Part shown: in pieces, positions 28,071 through 37,046 of the stretch
Position numbering within the stretch: position 1 is the first letter of the stretch
How the letters are laid out: the number at the start of each line of letters is the position of its first letter
Origin: Oscillibacter sp. 1-3
GTDB taxonomy: Bacteria; Bacillota; Clostridia; Oscillospirales; Oscillospiraceae
Assembly (NCBI RefSeq): GCF_000403435.2
Contig: NZ_KE159703.1
Span: 124,001-188,000, forward strand
Direction: 5' to 3'
Length of the DNA: 64,000 bases
Made by a program: the position numbers and the translations under genes
Notes under the pieces: model-generated
The model's database searches: none
Told to the model about the DNA's origin: nothing
Seen by the model: only the letters and a program-made list of their open reading frames with translations

Positions 28071-28113
28071 CCGGGGACGAATGGAGGCGAAGACGGGGGA
28101 GGCTCTGGACGCA

Positions 28114-28704
28114 ATGACGGAGGAATCCACGTGTGAGAAGATCCGGGTCCTGATTTCCAGGAATGATTTTACCACCGCGGAAAAATTATTGGAAAGGCAC
28201 AGCGCTTCTTTTGCGGAATCAGCGGAAGACGAGCTGCGGGCATTGATCGTTGAAAAGCGGCGTGAAAATCGGAGGAATGCGAGGAAAAGAGAACGCCGTC
28301 TCCGCCTGGGACGCCGCTGGAACAGCCATTGGCGCACGGTTCTACCCCTGGAGCGGGCACTTGCAAGATGCGTCCTTACAGGCATGATCCTGTTTGTCCC
28401 GTATTTGAAAAATAAATTTTACGCCTGGCCGAAACCGTTTGAAATTCTGGGCATGGAGATTTTCCTCCTCGTCTACCTGCTCGCGGCGGCGCTCCTCTGC
28501 GGCCTGGCGCTTATGGACGCCCACACAAGGAAACTGAGCAATCGGGAGGCGAAGCGCAGGACGGAAAAGGCCGGCGGAGACTCGATGTTTCAGACCTTTC
28601 AACGCATGGAAAAACGCGGCGCGAAAGAGGAGAGAGGCTGGCTGGCCGCATTGCTCTGCATAACGCTCTGGATTTTGATTCAGATCGGACACATCTTCTT
28701 TTGA
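28114..28704 (+). CDS. Membrane protein of unknown function
   Basis: A 196-aa protein. The N-terminal 70 residues are soluble and charged, with a helix-rich stretch (ISRNDFTTAEKLLERHSASF) and a very basic segment (KRRENRRNARKRERRLRLG). Three hydrophobic helices follow: about 87-104, 112-134 and 178-194. ATG 28114 is favoured because GGGGGAGG lies ten bases upstream; ATG 28081 is in frame but lacks a good site. It follows the previous gene by 43 bases and may be cotranscribed. Confidence 0.72.
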   Translation: MTEESTCEKIRVLISRNDFTTAEKLLERHSASFAESAEDELRALIVEKRRENRRNARKRERRLRLGRRWNSHWRTVLPLERALARCVLTGMILFVPYLKNKFYAWPKPFEILGMEIFLLVYLLAAALLCGLALMDAHTRKLSNREAKRRTEKAGGDSMFQTFQRMEKRGAKEERGWLAALLCITLWILIQIGHIFF

Positions 28705-28723
28705 TATGAACCGCTGCATGGGA

Positions 28724-28757
28724 AAACAGAGGGAGCGCCGCGGCGCCCCCTCTGTTT
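28724..28757. terminator. Bidirectional terminator between convergent genes
   Basis: AAACAGAGGG / CCCTCTGTTT outer stem with an inner GCGCCGCGGCGC palindrome. The arms themselves give A- and T-rich ends on both strands. Confidence 0.75.
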
Positions 28758-28768
28758 CAGTGCGGTTC

Positions 28769-29791
28769 TCACCGGCACGCCGCCAGGTCCTTGAGGAACT
28801 GGTCCACGGCGGACTGGGGTGTAGCCCAGCTGGTGACAAAGCGGACGCAGGTATGGTCCTGGTCGACGACCCGCTCCGCCTCGAACTGATACCCCATCTC
28901 CTCCAGCTGCCGGGCCACCGTGTTGGGCAGCACCGGAAACTGCTGGTTGGAGGGGGAGGGGATGGGGAACTCGTACCCCAGCTCCGCCATGCCGTCCCGC
29001 AGGCGGAGGGCCATGTCGTTTGCGTGGCGGGCGATTTCAAAGTAGAGCCCGTCCTCCAGCAGGGCCTGGAACTGGAGAGCCATGGCCCGCCCCTTGGCCA
29101 GAATGGCGCCCCGCTGCTTCATGTGCCAGCGGAAGCGCTCCACGGGCTGTCTGAGCACCAGGGCCTCCCCGAAGAGGGCGCCGTTCTTGGTGCCGCCGAT
29201 GTAGAAGGCGTCCGTCAGGGCGGCCAGGTCCGGCAGGGTCAGGTCATTGCCGGGGGCAGTGAGGGCGGAGCCCAGCCGGGCGCCGTCCAGGAAGAGGTAC
29301 AGCCCCCGCTCATCGCAGCAGCGGCGCAGGGCCGTCAGCTCCGCCTTGGTGTAGATGGTGCCCAGCTCCGTGGAGTCAGAGACGTACACCATCCGGGGGC
29401 GGACCATGAACTCATCGGTGTGGCCGTCCGCCACAGCGGCCACCATCTCCGCCGTCAGCTTGCCGTCGGGGGTCTCCACGGCGCAGACCTTGTGGCCCGT
29501 TGCCTCGATGGCGCCGGCCTCGTGGAGGCTGATGTGGGCCGTGCAGGGGGCGATGACCGCCTCATAGGGCCGCAGGAAGGCGGCGATGGTCAAAAGGTTG
29601 GTCTGGGTGCCGCCGGAGATAAAGTGAACGTCCGCCTCCGGGGCGGCGCAGACCCGGAGGACGGTCTCCCGGGCGGCGTCGCTCATGGGGTCCAGGGCGT
29701 AGCCGCAGGTCTGCTCCAGATTGGTGTCAATCAGGCGCTGGAGAACTCTGGGGTGGGCGCCCTCGCTGTAATCGTTGCGGAAGCTGTACAT
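28769..29791 (-). CDS. ltaE: Low-specificity L-threonine aldolase
   Basis: PLP enzyme (340 aa, fold type I) cleaving L-threonine/allo-threonine to glycine and acetaldehyde. The N-terminal FRNDYSEGAHP is the family's opening. HEAGAIEATGH follows the cofactor-stacking histidine, LYLFLDGARLGSAL gives the cofactor-binding aspartate, and DAFYIGGTKNGALFG the Schiff-base lysine (about 205). Length is typical. It is monocistronic with its own promoter at 29860-29888. Confidence 0.93.
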   Translation of the reverse strand: MYSFRNDYSEGAHPRVLQRLIDTNLEQTCGYALDPMSDAARETVLRVCAAPEADVHFISGGTQTNLLTIAAFLRPYEAVIAPCTAHISLHEAGAIEATGHKVCAVETPDGKLTAEMVAAVADGHTDEFMVRPRMVYVSDSTELGTIYTKAELTALRRCCDERGLYLFLDGARLGSALTAPGNDLTLPDLAALTDAFYIGGTKNGALFGEALVLRQPVERFRWHMKQRGAILAKGRAMALQFQALLEDGLYFEIARHANDMALRLRDGMAELGYEFPIPSPSNQQFPVLPNTVARQLEEMGYQFEAERVVDQDHTCVRFVTSWATPQSAVDQFLKDLAACR

Positions 29792-29859
29792 GGCGTGGTA
29801 CCTCTCTTTACAAAAAGTAACAAAAACAGTTGCCGAAATGTTACGGAATTGATGTTGAA

Positions 29860-29888
29860 ATTATATCGTATTTCCTGTATAAATGCAA
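29860..29888 (-). promoter_or_regulatory. ltaE promoter
   Basis: Minus strand TTGCAT (29883-29888), 17 bases, TATAAT (29860-29865). Confidence 0.75.
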
Positions 29889-30004
29889 GAAGAGAACTGC
29901 CGCTCTATTTTTCGGGAAAATGGAAATACTGAGGGCGGAACTTTTTCAGCTGTCCGTCCGTCATAAGGACAGACAAACCCCAACGACAAAGGAGAAACGA
30001 CGCG

Positions 30005-30511
30005 ATGAAAAAATGGATGACCCTGACCCTTGCCCTGTGTTCCCTGCTGGCCCTGACCGCCTGCGGCAGCTCCGGCGGCAGTCAGACTGAGCCCAAGAAT
30101 GTGGACCTGACAGAGGTCTACGCCTCCATGGAGGAGGTCTGCGACTGGTGGGCCGACGGCTACATGGAGGACATCCCGGAGGAGATGCTGGAGCTGTACT
30201 ACCCCGGCCTCGGCGCACTGGAGCCCCGGCAGCTGATCGCCCGGACGCCGCTGATGTCCGGCGTGGTGAACGAGGTGGTATTGATCGAGTGTAAGTCCGA
30301 AAAGGACGCGGACGAGGCCCAGGAGATCCTCCAGGCCCGCATCGACTACCAGGTGGGCGACGACACCAACCCCGGCGGGGCATGGTATCCCGAGTCTATC
30401 GAGCAGTGGAAGCAGACCACCGTTCAGCGGCAGGGGCGGTATCTGGCCCTGCTGGCCGTGGCGGATACCCAGAGCCAGCTGGAGGATATTTTCAATCAGG
30501 CCTTCGCGTAA
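30005..30511 (+). CDS. DUF4358-type lipoprotein
   Basis: A 168-aa exported lipoprotein. The signal peptide ends in the lipobox LTAC with the lipidated Cys at residue 20, followed by a Gly/Ser linker. The mature domain (about 34-168) fits the DUF4358 profile: acidic start, then VVLIECKSEKDADEAQEIL and ALLAVADTQSQLEDIFNQAF. Its genes are typically found next to MBOAT acyltransferase and DHHW genes, exactly as here, so it may take part in surface-polymer O-acylation. ATG 30005 follows AAGGAG. Confidence 0.87.
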   Translation: MKKWMTLTLALCSLLALTACGSSGGSQTEPKNVDLTEVYASMEEVCDWWADGYMEDIPEEMLELYYPGLGALEPRQLIARTPLMSGVVNEVVLIECKSEKDADEAQEILQARIDYQVGDDTNPGGAWYPESIEQWKQTTVQRQGRYLALLAVADTQSQLEDIFNQAFA

Positions 30512-30592
30512 GGCGGTTTCTGAGAACGTGCGGAGCGGCCGCGGCGGACCCGCCGCGGCTGTTTTCCGGCTTTGCGGAGAGGAGGGAGACCC

Positions 30593-31987
30593 TTGATTTT
30601 CAGCAGCCTGACGTTTCTGTTCGCCTACCTGCCTCTGACGCTGGCGGTGTACTTCCTCATGCCCCTCCGGGCCAGGAACGCCGTGCTGCTGGCGGTGAGC
30701 CTGATTTTCTACGGCTGGGGAGAGCCGGTCTACATCTCCATCATGGTCCTCTCCACCCTCATCGACTACACCCACGGGATGCTGGTGGAGCGGTTCCGGT
30801 GCCGGGATAAACTGGCCCGGTGGTTTGTGGGGCAGTCGGTGGCATTCAACCTTCTGCTCCTGGGCTTTTTTAAGTACTGGGACTTTCTGGCAGCCAGCCT
30901 CTCGGCGCTGCCCGAGGTGAACCTGCCCCGGCTGGGCGCCCCCCTGCCCATCGGCATCTCCTTCTTTACCTTCCAGACCATGAGCTACACCATCGACGTC
31001 TACCGCCGGGACGCACCGGTACAGCGCAGCCTCATCAGCTTCGGGGCCTACGTCACCATGTTTCCCCAGCTGATCGCCGGGCCCATCGTCCAGTACAAGA
31101 CTGTGGCGGCGGAGCTGGCCGGCCGGGTGAACACCGCGGAGGACTTCGCCCCGGGGGCCCGCCGGTTCACCCTGGGCCTTGCCAAGAAGGTGCTGCTGGC
31201 CAACTCCATCGGCGCACTGTGGGATGCCCAGCTGGCGGCCCGGGCGGCGGGGACGCTGAGCGCGGCGGGAGGCTGGCTGGGCATTCTGGCCTTTGGCTTT
31301 CAGATCTACTTCGACTTCTCCGGCTACTCCGACATGGCCATCGGCCTGGGGCGGATCTTCGGCTTTCGGTTCAACGAGAACTTCGACCACCCCTATCTCT
31401 CCGCCTCGGTGACGGAGTTCTGGCGGCGGTGGCATATGTCCCTCACCGGCTGGTTTCGGGAGTACCTGTATATCCCCCTGGGAGGCAGCCACTGCGGCAC
31501 GGCCAAGACCCTGCGGAACATCCTCGTCGTCTGGCTCTGCACGGGCCTTTGGCACGGGGCCAGCTGGAACTTTCTTCTCTGGGGGCTCTATTTCGCGGCG
31601 TGGCTGGCGCTGGAGAAATTCGTCCTGCGGCAGGCGCTGAAAAAGACGCCCGGCTGGGTAAAGCGCCTGTACACCCTGGCGGTGGTGTTTACCGGCTGGG
31701 GGATCTTCGCCATGGAGGACCTGGCCGTCTGCGGCGGGTACTTCTTCATATGTTTCGGCGGCGGGCAGCTGTGGAGCGCCGCCGACGGCTATACCCTCCG
31801 CAGCTACGGACTGACGTTTTTGATCCTGATCCTGGCCTCCACCGCCCTTGGCCAATCGCTCTGGCGGAAGCTGCCGGAGCGGGCGGAACAGATTCTGACC
31901 CCGGCGCTGATGGGCCTGGGGCTGGCGCTCTGCACCGCCTATCTTGTGGACGGCAGCTATAATCCGTTTTTGTACTTTCGGTTCTGA
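30593..31987 (+). CDS. MBOAT-family membrane O-acyltransferase (AlgI-like)
   Basis: A 464-aa polytopic membrane protein that moves acyl groups across the membrane to an extracellular polymer. It begins IFSSLTFLFAYLPLTLAVYF, as in AlgI/DltB relatives. It shows the family's EFWRRWHMSLTGWFREYLYIP (about 275-295) and the catalytic histidine in CTGLWHGASWNF (about 310). TTG 30593 is chosen because GGAGG lies seven bases upstream and this matches homologue starts. It is followed 14 bases later by the DHHW protein, its presumed periplasmic-side partner. Confidence 0.92.
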   Translation: MIFSSLTFLFAYLPLTLAVYFLMPLRARNAVLLAVSLIFYGWGEPVYISIMVLSTLIDYTHGMLVERFRCRDKLARWFVGQSVAFNLLLLGFFKYWDFLAASLSALPEVNLPRLGAPLPIGISFFTFQTMSYTIDVYRRDAPVQRSLISFGAYVTMFPQLIAGPIVQYKTVAAELAGRVNTAEDFAPGARRFTLGLAKKVLLANSIGALWDAQLAARAAGTLSAAGGWLGILAFGFQIYFDFSGYSDMAIGLGRIFGFRFNENFDHPYLSASVTEFWRRWHMSLTGWFREYLYIPLGGSHCGTAKTLRNILVVWLCTGLWHGASWNFLLWGLYFAAWLALEKFVLRQALKKTPGWVKRLYTLAVVFTGWGIFAMEDLAVCGGYFFICFGGGQLWSAADGYTLRSYGLTFLILILASTALGQSLWRKLPERAEQILTPALMGLGLALCTAYLVDGSYNPFLYFRF

Positions 31988-32001
31988 GAGGAGGCGGCGG
32001 A

Positions 32002-33111
32002 ATGACAAAGGGATATGCCCGGTTTCTCACGGCCTTTTTCTGCCTCTTCCTGGGGGGCATTCTGGTATGGCACCTCCTGCTGCCGGACCGGGAGCGGTCC
32101 GAGACAGAGAACCGCACCCTGGCCCGGCGTCCGGAGCTGACCTGGTCCGCCCTGGCGGATGGCAGCTTCACCCGGGCGGTGGAGGACTACTTCGCCGACC
32201 AGTTCCCCCTGCGGGACGGGTGGACAGGGGTGAAGGCCCGGGCGGAGCTGCTGCTGGGCAAGCGGGAGTTCAACGGCGTATACCTCTGCGGCGACACGCT
32301 GATTGCAAGGGTCAATCCCCCTCTGGACGGCCTGGACGAGAAGAACCTGGCCCATACGGCCCGCCTGGCGGAGCGGACAGAGATTCCGGTATACCTGGGC
32401 CTGATTCCCTCTGCGGCGGAGACCTGGCGAGAAAAGCTCCCCGCCGGGGCGGAGAGCTGGGATCAGGCGGCCTTTATCGCCCGGGGATGGGAGCTGGAGG
32501 GCGTGAAGCCCGTGGACTTTCTGACGGCCCTCGGCGCCCGCGCCGGGGAGGACATCTTCTACCGCACGGATCACCACTGGACCACCCTGGGGGCCTATTA
32601 CGGCTATGCGGCCCTCATGGAAGCCCTGGGCCGGGAGCCGCTGCCCCGGATGACGTTTATGCGGATGACAGCCAGCGAGGAATTTCAGGGGACGCTGTAT
32701 TCCCAGTCCGGCATCCACTGGCTGGCGCCGGACTCGATGGAGGTCTGGGTGTGGGACGTGTTCACCGTCACCTCCTGGCGGGACGGCACGCCGAAAGAGG
32801 CGGGACTGTATGATGATGACTATCTGGGGAAAAAGGACAAATACTCTTTCTTCCTGGGGGGAAACCAGCCGCTGTGCGTGATCCGCAATGAGGAGGGCAC
32901 GGGGAGGCTGCTGCTGATCCGGGACTCCTACGCAGATTCGCTGGCCCCCTTTCTGGCCCGGCATTTTGAGGAGGTCCATTTGATGGACCTGCGGTACTAC
33001 CGGGGCTCCGCCGCCGCCTACGCAGAGGAGAACGGCATGGATGGGATCGTGGTCCTGCAAAGCGTTCCCAACTTCATTACGGACCGGAATCTGGGCCTGC
33101 TGGGCCAGTGA
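32002..33111 (+). CDS. DHHW-family (AlgX/AlgJ-like) SGNH-type protein
   Basis: A 369-aa protein with one N-terminal membrane anchor (about 8-27) and an extracytoplasmic SGNH-like acetyl-transferase domain. The signature RTDHHWTTLGAYYGYAAL sits near residues 190-207. EDYFADQFPLRD at 53-64 and LLLIRDSYADSLAPFL (about 305-320, GDS-like serine) complete the AlgJ/AlgX pattern. It partners the MBOAT protein upstream in polymer O-acetylation by family analogy. The polymer is not identified. Confidence 0.9.
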   Translation: MTKGYARFLTAFFCLFLGGILVWHLLLPDRERSETENRTLARRPELTWSALADGSFTRAVEDYFADQFPLRDGWTGVKARAELLLGKREFNGVYLCGDTLIARVNPPLDGLDEKNLAHTARLAERTEIPVYLGLIPSAAETWREKLPAGAESWDQAAFIARGWELEGVKPVDFLTALGARAGEDIFYRTDHHWTTLGAYYGYAALMEALGREPLPRMTFMRMTASEEFQGTLYSQSGIHWLAPDSMEVWVWDVFTVTSWRDGTPKEAGLYDDDYLGKKDKYSFFLGGNQPLCVIRNEEGTGRLLLIRDSYADSLAPFLARHFEEVHLMDLRYYRGSAAAYAEENGMDGIVVLQSVPNFITDRNLGLLGQ

Positions 33112-33116
33112 GGCGT

Positions 33117-33153
33117 ACCCGGCCGCTCCTGTTTGGGCGGCCGGGTATTTTTT
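33117..33153 (+). terminator. Terminator of the DUF4358-MBOAT-DHHW cluster
   Basis: ACCCGGCCGC / GCGGCCGGGT stem followed by ATTTTTT. Confidence 0.9.
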
Positions 33154-33277
33154 CCCCGCCCCGCTCCCTCCCCGTAAGAGGGGCGGCTGTCACGGTTTTA
33201 ACACGCGCTCCCCCCTGCGGCCCTCCGGGGAGAGGTTAAACGTTTTTATAATGGATTTGTGTCTTTTTTACAAGAAA

Positions 33278-33295
33278 TTGTTTGTTTCTTAACGG
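33278..33295. promoter_or_regulatory. Weak Rex-like site upstream of hydrogenase genes
   Basis: TTGTTTG-TTTC-TTAACGG matches 10 of 14 conserved positions of the Rex operator (TTGTTAA-N4-TTAACAA) with correct spacing, 26 bases upstream of the -35. Confidence 0.35.
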
Positions 33296-33320
33296 GAGTT
33301 TGACTAAATAATAACTTTTA

Positions 33321-33349
33321 TTGACTTTTTTGGCGGCCGGGTTCATAAT
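33321..33349 (+). promoter_or_regulatory. Hydrogenase operon promoter
   Basis: TTGACT (33321-33326), 17 bases, CATAAT (33344-33349). Confidence 0.7.
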
Positions 33350-33393
33350 TATATTTAGGGAACCAAACAAACTTTTCGGAAAGAAGTGACAGT

Positions 33394-35232
33394 ATGAGCA
33401 GACTGGAAGTGAAGACCCCGGGCCAGGCCCAGGCGGTAGTGGAACAGCTGTACCGGAACATGGAGCGGCGGATCGCCGCAAGCCCCCCGGGGCTGTGTCC
33501 GGTGGACATGGCGCTAAACTTTCTGGATCTGTGCCGTGCCCAGACCTGCGGCAAGTGCGTGCCCTGCCGGGTGGGGCTGACCCAGCTTTCCAACATGATT
33601 CGGGAGGTGCTGGACGGCGAGCCCGGCATGAAGATCTTAAAGCGCATCGAGGGCACCGCCCAGGTGATCGTGGATACGGCGGACTGCGCCATCGGCATTG
33701 ACGCGGCCAATCTGGTCCTCATGGGCCTCCGGGGCTTCCGGGACGACTACGAAGAGCACATCCTCCACCACCGGTGCCTGGGGAGCCTCAAGAACCCCGT
33801 GCCCTGCGTGGCGCTGTGCCCCGCAGGGGTGGACATCCCCGGCTATATCGCCCTGGTGAACGAGGGCCGCTGCGCCGACGCGGTGCGCCTGATCCGCAAG
33901 GACAACCCCTTCCCCACCGCCTGCGCCTACATCTGCGAGCACCCCTGCGAGGCCCGCTGCCGCAGGAACATGGTGGACGACGCGCTGAACATCCGCGGCC
34001 TCAAGCGCTACGCTGTGGACCAGGCCGGAGACGTGCCTCAGCCGCAGCCGGCCCCGGCCACCGGCAAGTCCGTGGCCATCGTGGGAGGAGGCCCCGGCGG
34101 CCTCTCCGCCGCCTATTACCTGGCCCTCATGGGCCACAAGGTCACGGTGTACGAAAAACAGCACCGGCTGGGCGGCATGATGCGCTACGGCATCCCCAAC
34201 TACCGCCTGCCCCGGGAGAAGCTGGACGCGGAGATCGAATCCATCCTGTCCTTGGGCATTGAGGTACATACCGGCGTGGACGTGGGCGTGGACGTGACCT
34301 TTGACGAGCTGAAGCAGCAGTACGACAGCCTGTATCTCTCCATCGGCGCCCACACAGACAAGAAGACCGGTATCGAGGGCGAGGACAGCCTGGGCGTGGT
34401 CTCTGCCGTGGAGCTGCTGCGCCACATCGGCGACGATGAGATGCCCGACTTCTCCGGCCAGAACGTAGTGGTCATCGGCGGCGGCAACGTGGCCATGGAC
34501 GTGACCCGCTCCGCCATCCGCCTGGGGGCGGAGAAGGTGACCTGCGTCTACCGCCGCCGCCAGGAGGATATGACGGCCCAGATGGAGGAAGTGGAGGGCG
34601 CCGTCGCCGAGGGCGCGGAGGTGCTGACCCTCCAGGCCCCTCTGCGCATTGAGGCCGACGAGCACGGCCACGTGGCGGCCCTGTGGACCCAGCCCCAGAT
34701 CATTGGCGAGATGGACAAGGCGGGCCGCCCCCGGCCGGGCACCGCCGCGGTGGAGCCCATGCGCATCCCGGCGGACACCATCATCGTGGCCATCGGCCAG
34801 GGCATTGAGACCCGCGGCCTGGAGCAGACCGGCATCAAGATCCAGCGGGGCGGCGCGCTGCTGGCGGACTCCAGCACCCAGCTGCCGGACATGGTGGGCG
34901 TGTTCGCCGGCGGCGACTGCGTGACAGGTCCCGCCACCGTCATCCGGGCCATCGCCGCCGGCAAGGCCGCAGCCGCCAACATCGACGAGTACCTGGGCTT
35001 TAACCACGAGATCGAGGCGGAGGTGAAGGTGCCCACGCCCCGGTGCACGGACCTCAGGCCCCGGGGCCGGGTCAACGCCACCGAGCGGGACGCCTGCGAG
35101 CGCAAGGCGGACTTCCAGTGCATCGAGTGCGGCATGACCGATGAGGAGGCCGGGCAGGAGTCCTCCCGGTGCCTGCGGTGCGACCACTTCGGGTATGGAA
35201 ACTTCAAGGGAGGACGTGTGGAAAAATGGTAA
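33394..35232 (+). CDS. NuoF-C-terminal / GltD-like flavoprotein fusion, hydrogenase partner
   Basis: A 612-aa iron-sulfur flavoprotein. Residues about 40-115 are the NuoF C-terminal 4Fe-4S domain (CGKCVPCRVG at 52-61, then DCAIG). From about 130 on it is a glutamate-synthase small-subunit (GltD) type oxidoreductase. This part has Cys-rich CVALCPAG and CAYICEHPCEARCRR, the FAD site VAIVGGGPGGLSAAYYLA, the NAD(P) site VVVIGGGNVAMD, and a C-terminal CxxC-x13-CxxC cluster (CIECGM, CLRCDH). The FMN/NADH part of NuoF is absent. It overlaps the hydrogenase gene by seven bases, so it is its likely electron-transfer partner. Confidence 0.9.
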   Translation: MSRLEVKTPGQAQAVVEQLYRNMERRIAASPPGLCPVDMALNFLDLCRAQTCGKCVPCRVGLTQLSNMIREVLDGEPGMKILKRIEGTAQVIVDTADCAIGIDAANLVLMGLRGFRDDYEEHILHHRCLGSLKNPVPCVALCPAGVDIPGYIALVNEGRCADAVRLIRKDNPFPTACAYICEHPCEARCRRNMVDDALNIRGLKRYAVDQAGDVPQPQPAPATGKSVAIVGGGPGGLSAAYYLALMGHKVTVYEKQHRLGGMMRYGIPNYRLPREKLDAEIESILSLGIEVHTGVDVGVDVTFDELKQQYDSLYLSIGAHTDKKTGIEGEDSLGVVSAVELLRHIGDDEMPDFSGQNVVVIGGGNVAMDVTRSAIRLGAEKVTCVYRRRQEDMTAQMEEVEGAVAEGAEVLTLQAPLRIEADEHGHVAALWTQPQIIGEMDKAGRPRPGTAAVEPMRIPADTIIVAIGQGIETRGLEQTGIKIQRGGALLADSSTQLPDMVGVFAGGDCVTGPATVIRAIAAGKAAAANIDEYLGFNHEIEAEVKVPTPRCTDLRPRGRVNATERDACERKADFQCIECGMTDEEAGQESSRCLRCDHFGYGNFKGGRVEKW

Positions 35233-36935
35233 ACTTCACGATCAACGGGCGGGAGCTCTCCGCCCCCAAGGGAACCACGGTTCTGGCCGCCGCCGAAAAG
35301 GCGGGCATCCCCATTCCCCACCTGTGCTTTTTGAAGGACATCAACGAGATCGCCGCCTGCCGCATGTGCATGGTGGAGGTAGAGGGCACGGAGCGCCTGG
35401 TGCCCGCCTGCAACACCGAGATCCTGGAGGGCATGGTGATCCAGACCAACTCCCCCCGGGTGCGGGAGGCCCGAAAGACCAACCTGCGGCTGATCCTCTC
35501 CCAGCACAACTCCAACTGCACCGTCTGCGTCCGCAGCGGCAACTGCGAGCTTCAAAAGCTCTCCCATGACATGAACATCCACTACCAGCCCTACGAGGTG
35601 CAGCCGGAGCGGGCCCGCCTGGACCTGAGCGTCCCCATCGTCCGGGAGGCCAGCAAGTGCGTCAAGTGCATGCGCTGCGTGCAGGTGTGCGACAAGATCC
35701 AGGGGATGCACATCTGGGACGTGGCGGGCACCGGCTCCCGTACCACGGTGGACGTGAGCTACAACCGCTACCTCAAGAACACGGACTGCACCTTCTGCGG
35801 CCAGTGCGTCACCCACTGTCCCACCGGAGCCCTGACAGTCCGGGACGACACCAACAAGGTTTTCTGGGCCCTGGCGGACCCGGAGGTCACCGTGGTGGTC
35901 CAGGTGGCCCCGGCGGTGCGGGTGGCCTGGGCGGAGTCCTTTGGCCTGCCCCCCAAGCAGGCCACCGCCGGCCGTATGGTGGCGGCCTTGAAGCGCATCG
36001 GCTTTGACTATGTGTTCGACACCAACTTTGCCGCGGACCTGACCATCATGGAGGAGGGCAGCGAGTTCGTCGAGCGGTTTACCCACCGGGGGCGGCACCG
36101 CTGGCCCATGTTCACCTCCTGCTGTCCCGGCTGGGTGAAGTTTCTCAAGACCCAGTATCCCGCTTACGCGGAGCACCTGTCCACCGCCAAGTCCCCCCAG
36201 CAGATGTTCGGCGCGGTGGCCAAGAGCTACTTCGCCGAGCGTCAGGGCCTGGACCCCCGCAAGGTGTTTGTGGTGTCCATCATGCCCTGCTCCGCCAAGA
36301 AGGCGGAGTGCGAGCTGCCGGAGATGAACGACGCCTGCGGCGACCCGGATGTGGACGCCGTGCTGACCACCCGGGAGATGTGCCGGCTCTTCCGCAGCGA
36401 CTGCATCGTCCCCGCCGACCTGGAGGAGGCGGAGTTCGACAGCCCTCTGGGCACCGGCACCGGCGCGGCGGTGATCTTCGGCGCTACCGGCGGCGTGATG
36501 GACGCGGCCCTGCGCAGCGCCTATTATCTGGTCACCGGGAAGAACCCGGACCCCGACGCCTTCCAGGCCGTCCGGGGCAGCAAGCCCTGGCGGGAGGCCA
36601 CCTTCAACATCCCCGGGGCGGGAGATGTCCGCGTGGCAGCGGTCAGCGGACTGGGGAACACCCGGAAGCTGATGGAGGCCATCGACAGCGGCGATGCGGA
36701 GTACGACTTTGTGGAGGTCATGGCCTGTCCTGGCGGCTGCGCCGGCGGCGGCGGACAGCCCATCCACGAGGGCATGGAGATGGCAGGTTCCAGAGGCGAC
36801 AAGCTCTGGAAACTGGACGCCAAGGCGGAGCTCCGGTTCTCCCATGAGAATCCGGACGTGCAGGCCCTGTACCGGGCCTATCTGAAAGCCCCTCTCAGCG
36901 AGCGGGCCCACCACCTGCTGCACACCAAGCAGTGA
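35226..36935 (+). CDS. hydA: [FeFe] hydrogenase, group A catalytic subunit
   Basis: A 569-aa cytoplasmic enzyme that evolves or oxidises hydrogen. In order: plant-type [2Fe-2S] domain (Cys34, 45, 48, 62), NuoG-type His-Cys3 cluster (HNSNCTVCVRSGNC, 94-107), two [4Fe-4S] clusters (145-155 and 188-198), then the H-cluster domain. All three signature motifs are intact: TSCCPGW (297), MPCSAKKAE (353) and MACPGGCAGGGGQP (about 476). The small C-terminal Fe-hyd_SSU region is present. It is preceded by a GltD-like protein, an arrangement described for group A2 hydrogenases. Confidence 0.95.
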   Translation: MVNFTINGRELSAPKGTTVLAAAEKAGIPIPHLCFLKDINEIAACRMCMVEVEGTERLVPACNTEILEGMVIQTNSPRVREARKTNLRLILSQHNSNCTVCVRSGNCELQKLSHDMNIHYQPYEVQPERARLDLSVPIVREASKCVKCMRCVQVCDKIQGMHIWDVAGTGSRTTVDVSYNRYLKNTDCTFCGQCVTHCPTGALTVRDDTNKVFWALADPEVTVVVQVAPAVRVAWAESFGLPPKQATAGRMVAALKRIGFDYVFDTNFAADLTIMEEGSEFVERFTHRGRHRWPMFTSCCPGWVKFLKTQYPAYAEHLSTAKSPQQMFGAVAKSYFAERQGLDPRKVFVVSIMPCSAKKAECELPEMNDACGDPDVDAVLTTREMCRLFRSDCIVPADLEEAEFDSPLGTGTGAAVIFGATGGVMDAALRSAYYLVTGKNPDPDAFQAVRGSKPWREATFNIPGAGDVRVAAVSGLGNTRKLMEAIDSGDAEYDFVEVMACPGGCAGGGGQPIHEGMEMAGSRGDKLWKLDAKAELRFSHENPDVQALYRAYLKAPLSERAHHLLHTKQ

Positions 36936-36942
36936 GCTTTGG

Positions 36943-36974
36943 AGCGCCCCGCCGCCTTTTGGCGGCGGGGCGCT
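36943..36974 (+). terminator. Hydrogenase operon terminator
   Basis: A 14-bp perfect stem AGCGCCCCGCCGCC / GGCGGCGGGGCGCT with a TTTT loop. Confidence 0.85.
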
Positions 36975-37000
36975 TCGGCTTTGCCGATAATTTCAGCCAC

Positions 37001-37020
37001 TGACGCATATACTAGCGTCA
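37001..37020. promoter_or_regulatory. Palindrome over the sod -10 element
   Basis: TGACGC-N8-GCGTCA, with TATACT (37008-37013) between the arms and no good -35 at 16-18 bases. The geometry suggests an operator for an unknown regulator. Confidence 0.5.
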
Positions 37021-37046
37021 TCAGATATGAGAAAGGATGACGCACC

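Noticed and set aside
29861..32008. Minus-strand ORF of 715 codons opposite the DUF4358 and MBOAT genes
   Set aside because: It covers two real genes in antisense and has a biased Gly/Gln/Arg/His composition, typical of GC-driven frames.
34548..36923. Minus-strand ORF of 791 codons opposite the hydrogenase genes
   Set aside because: It is an antisense frame of two certain genes. The translation has no motif.
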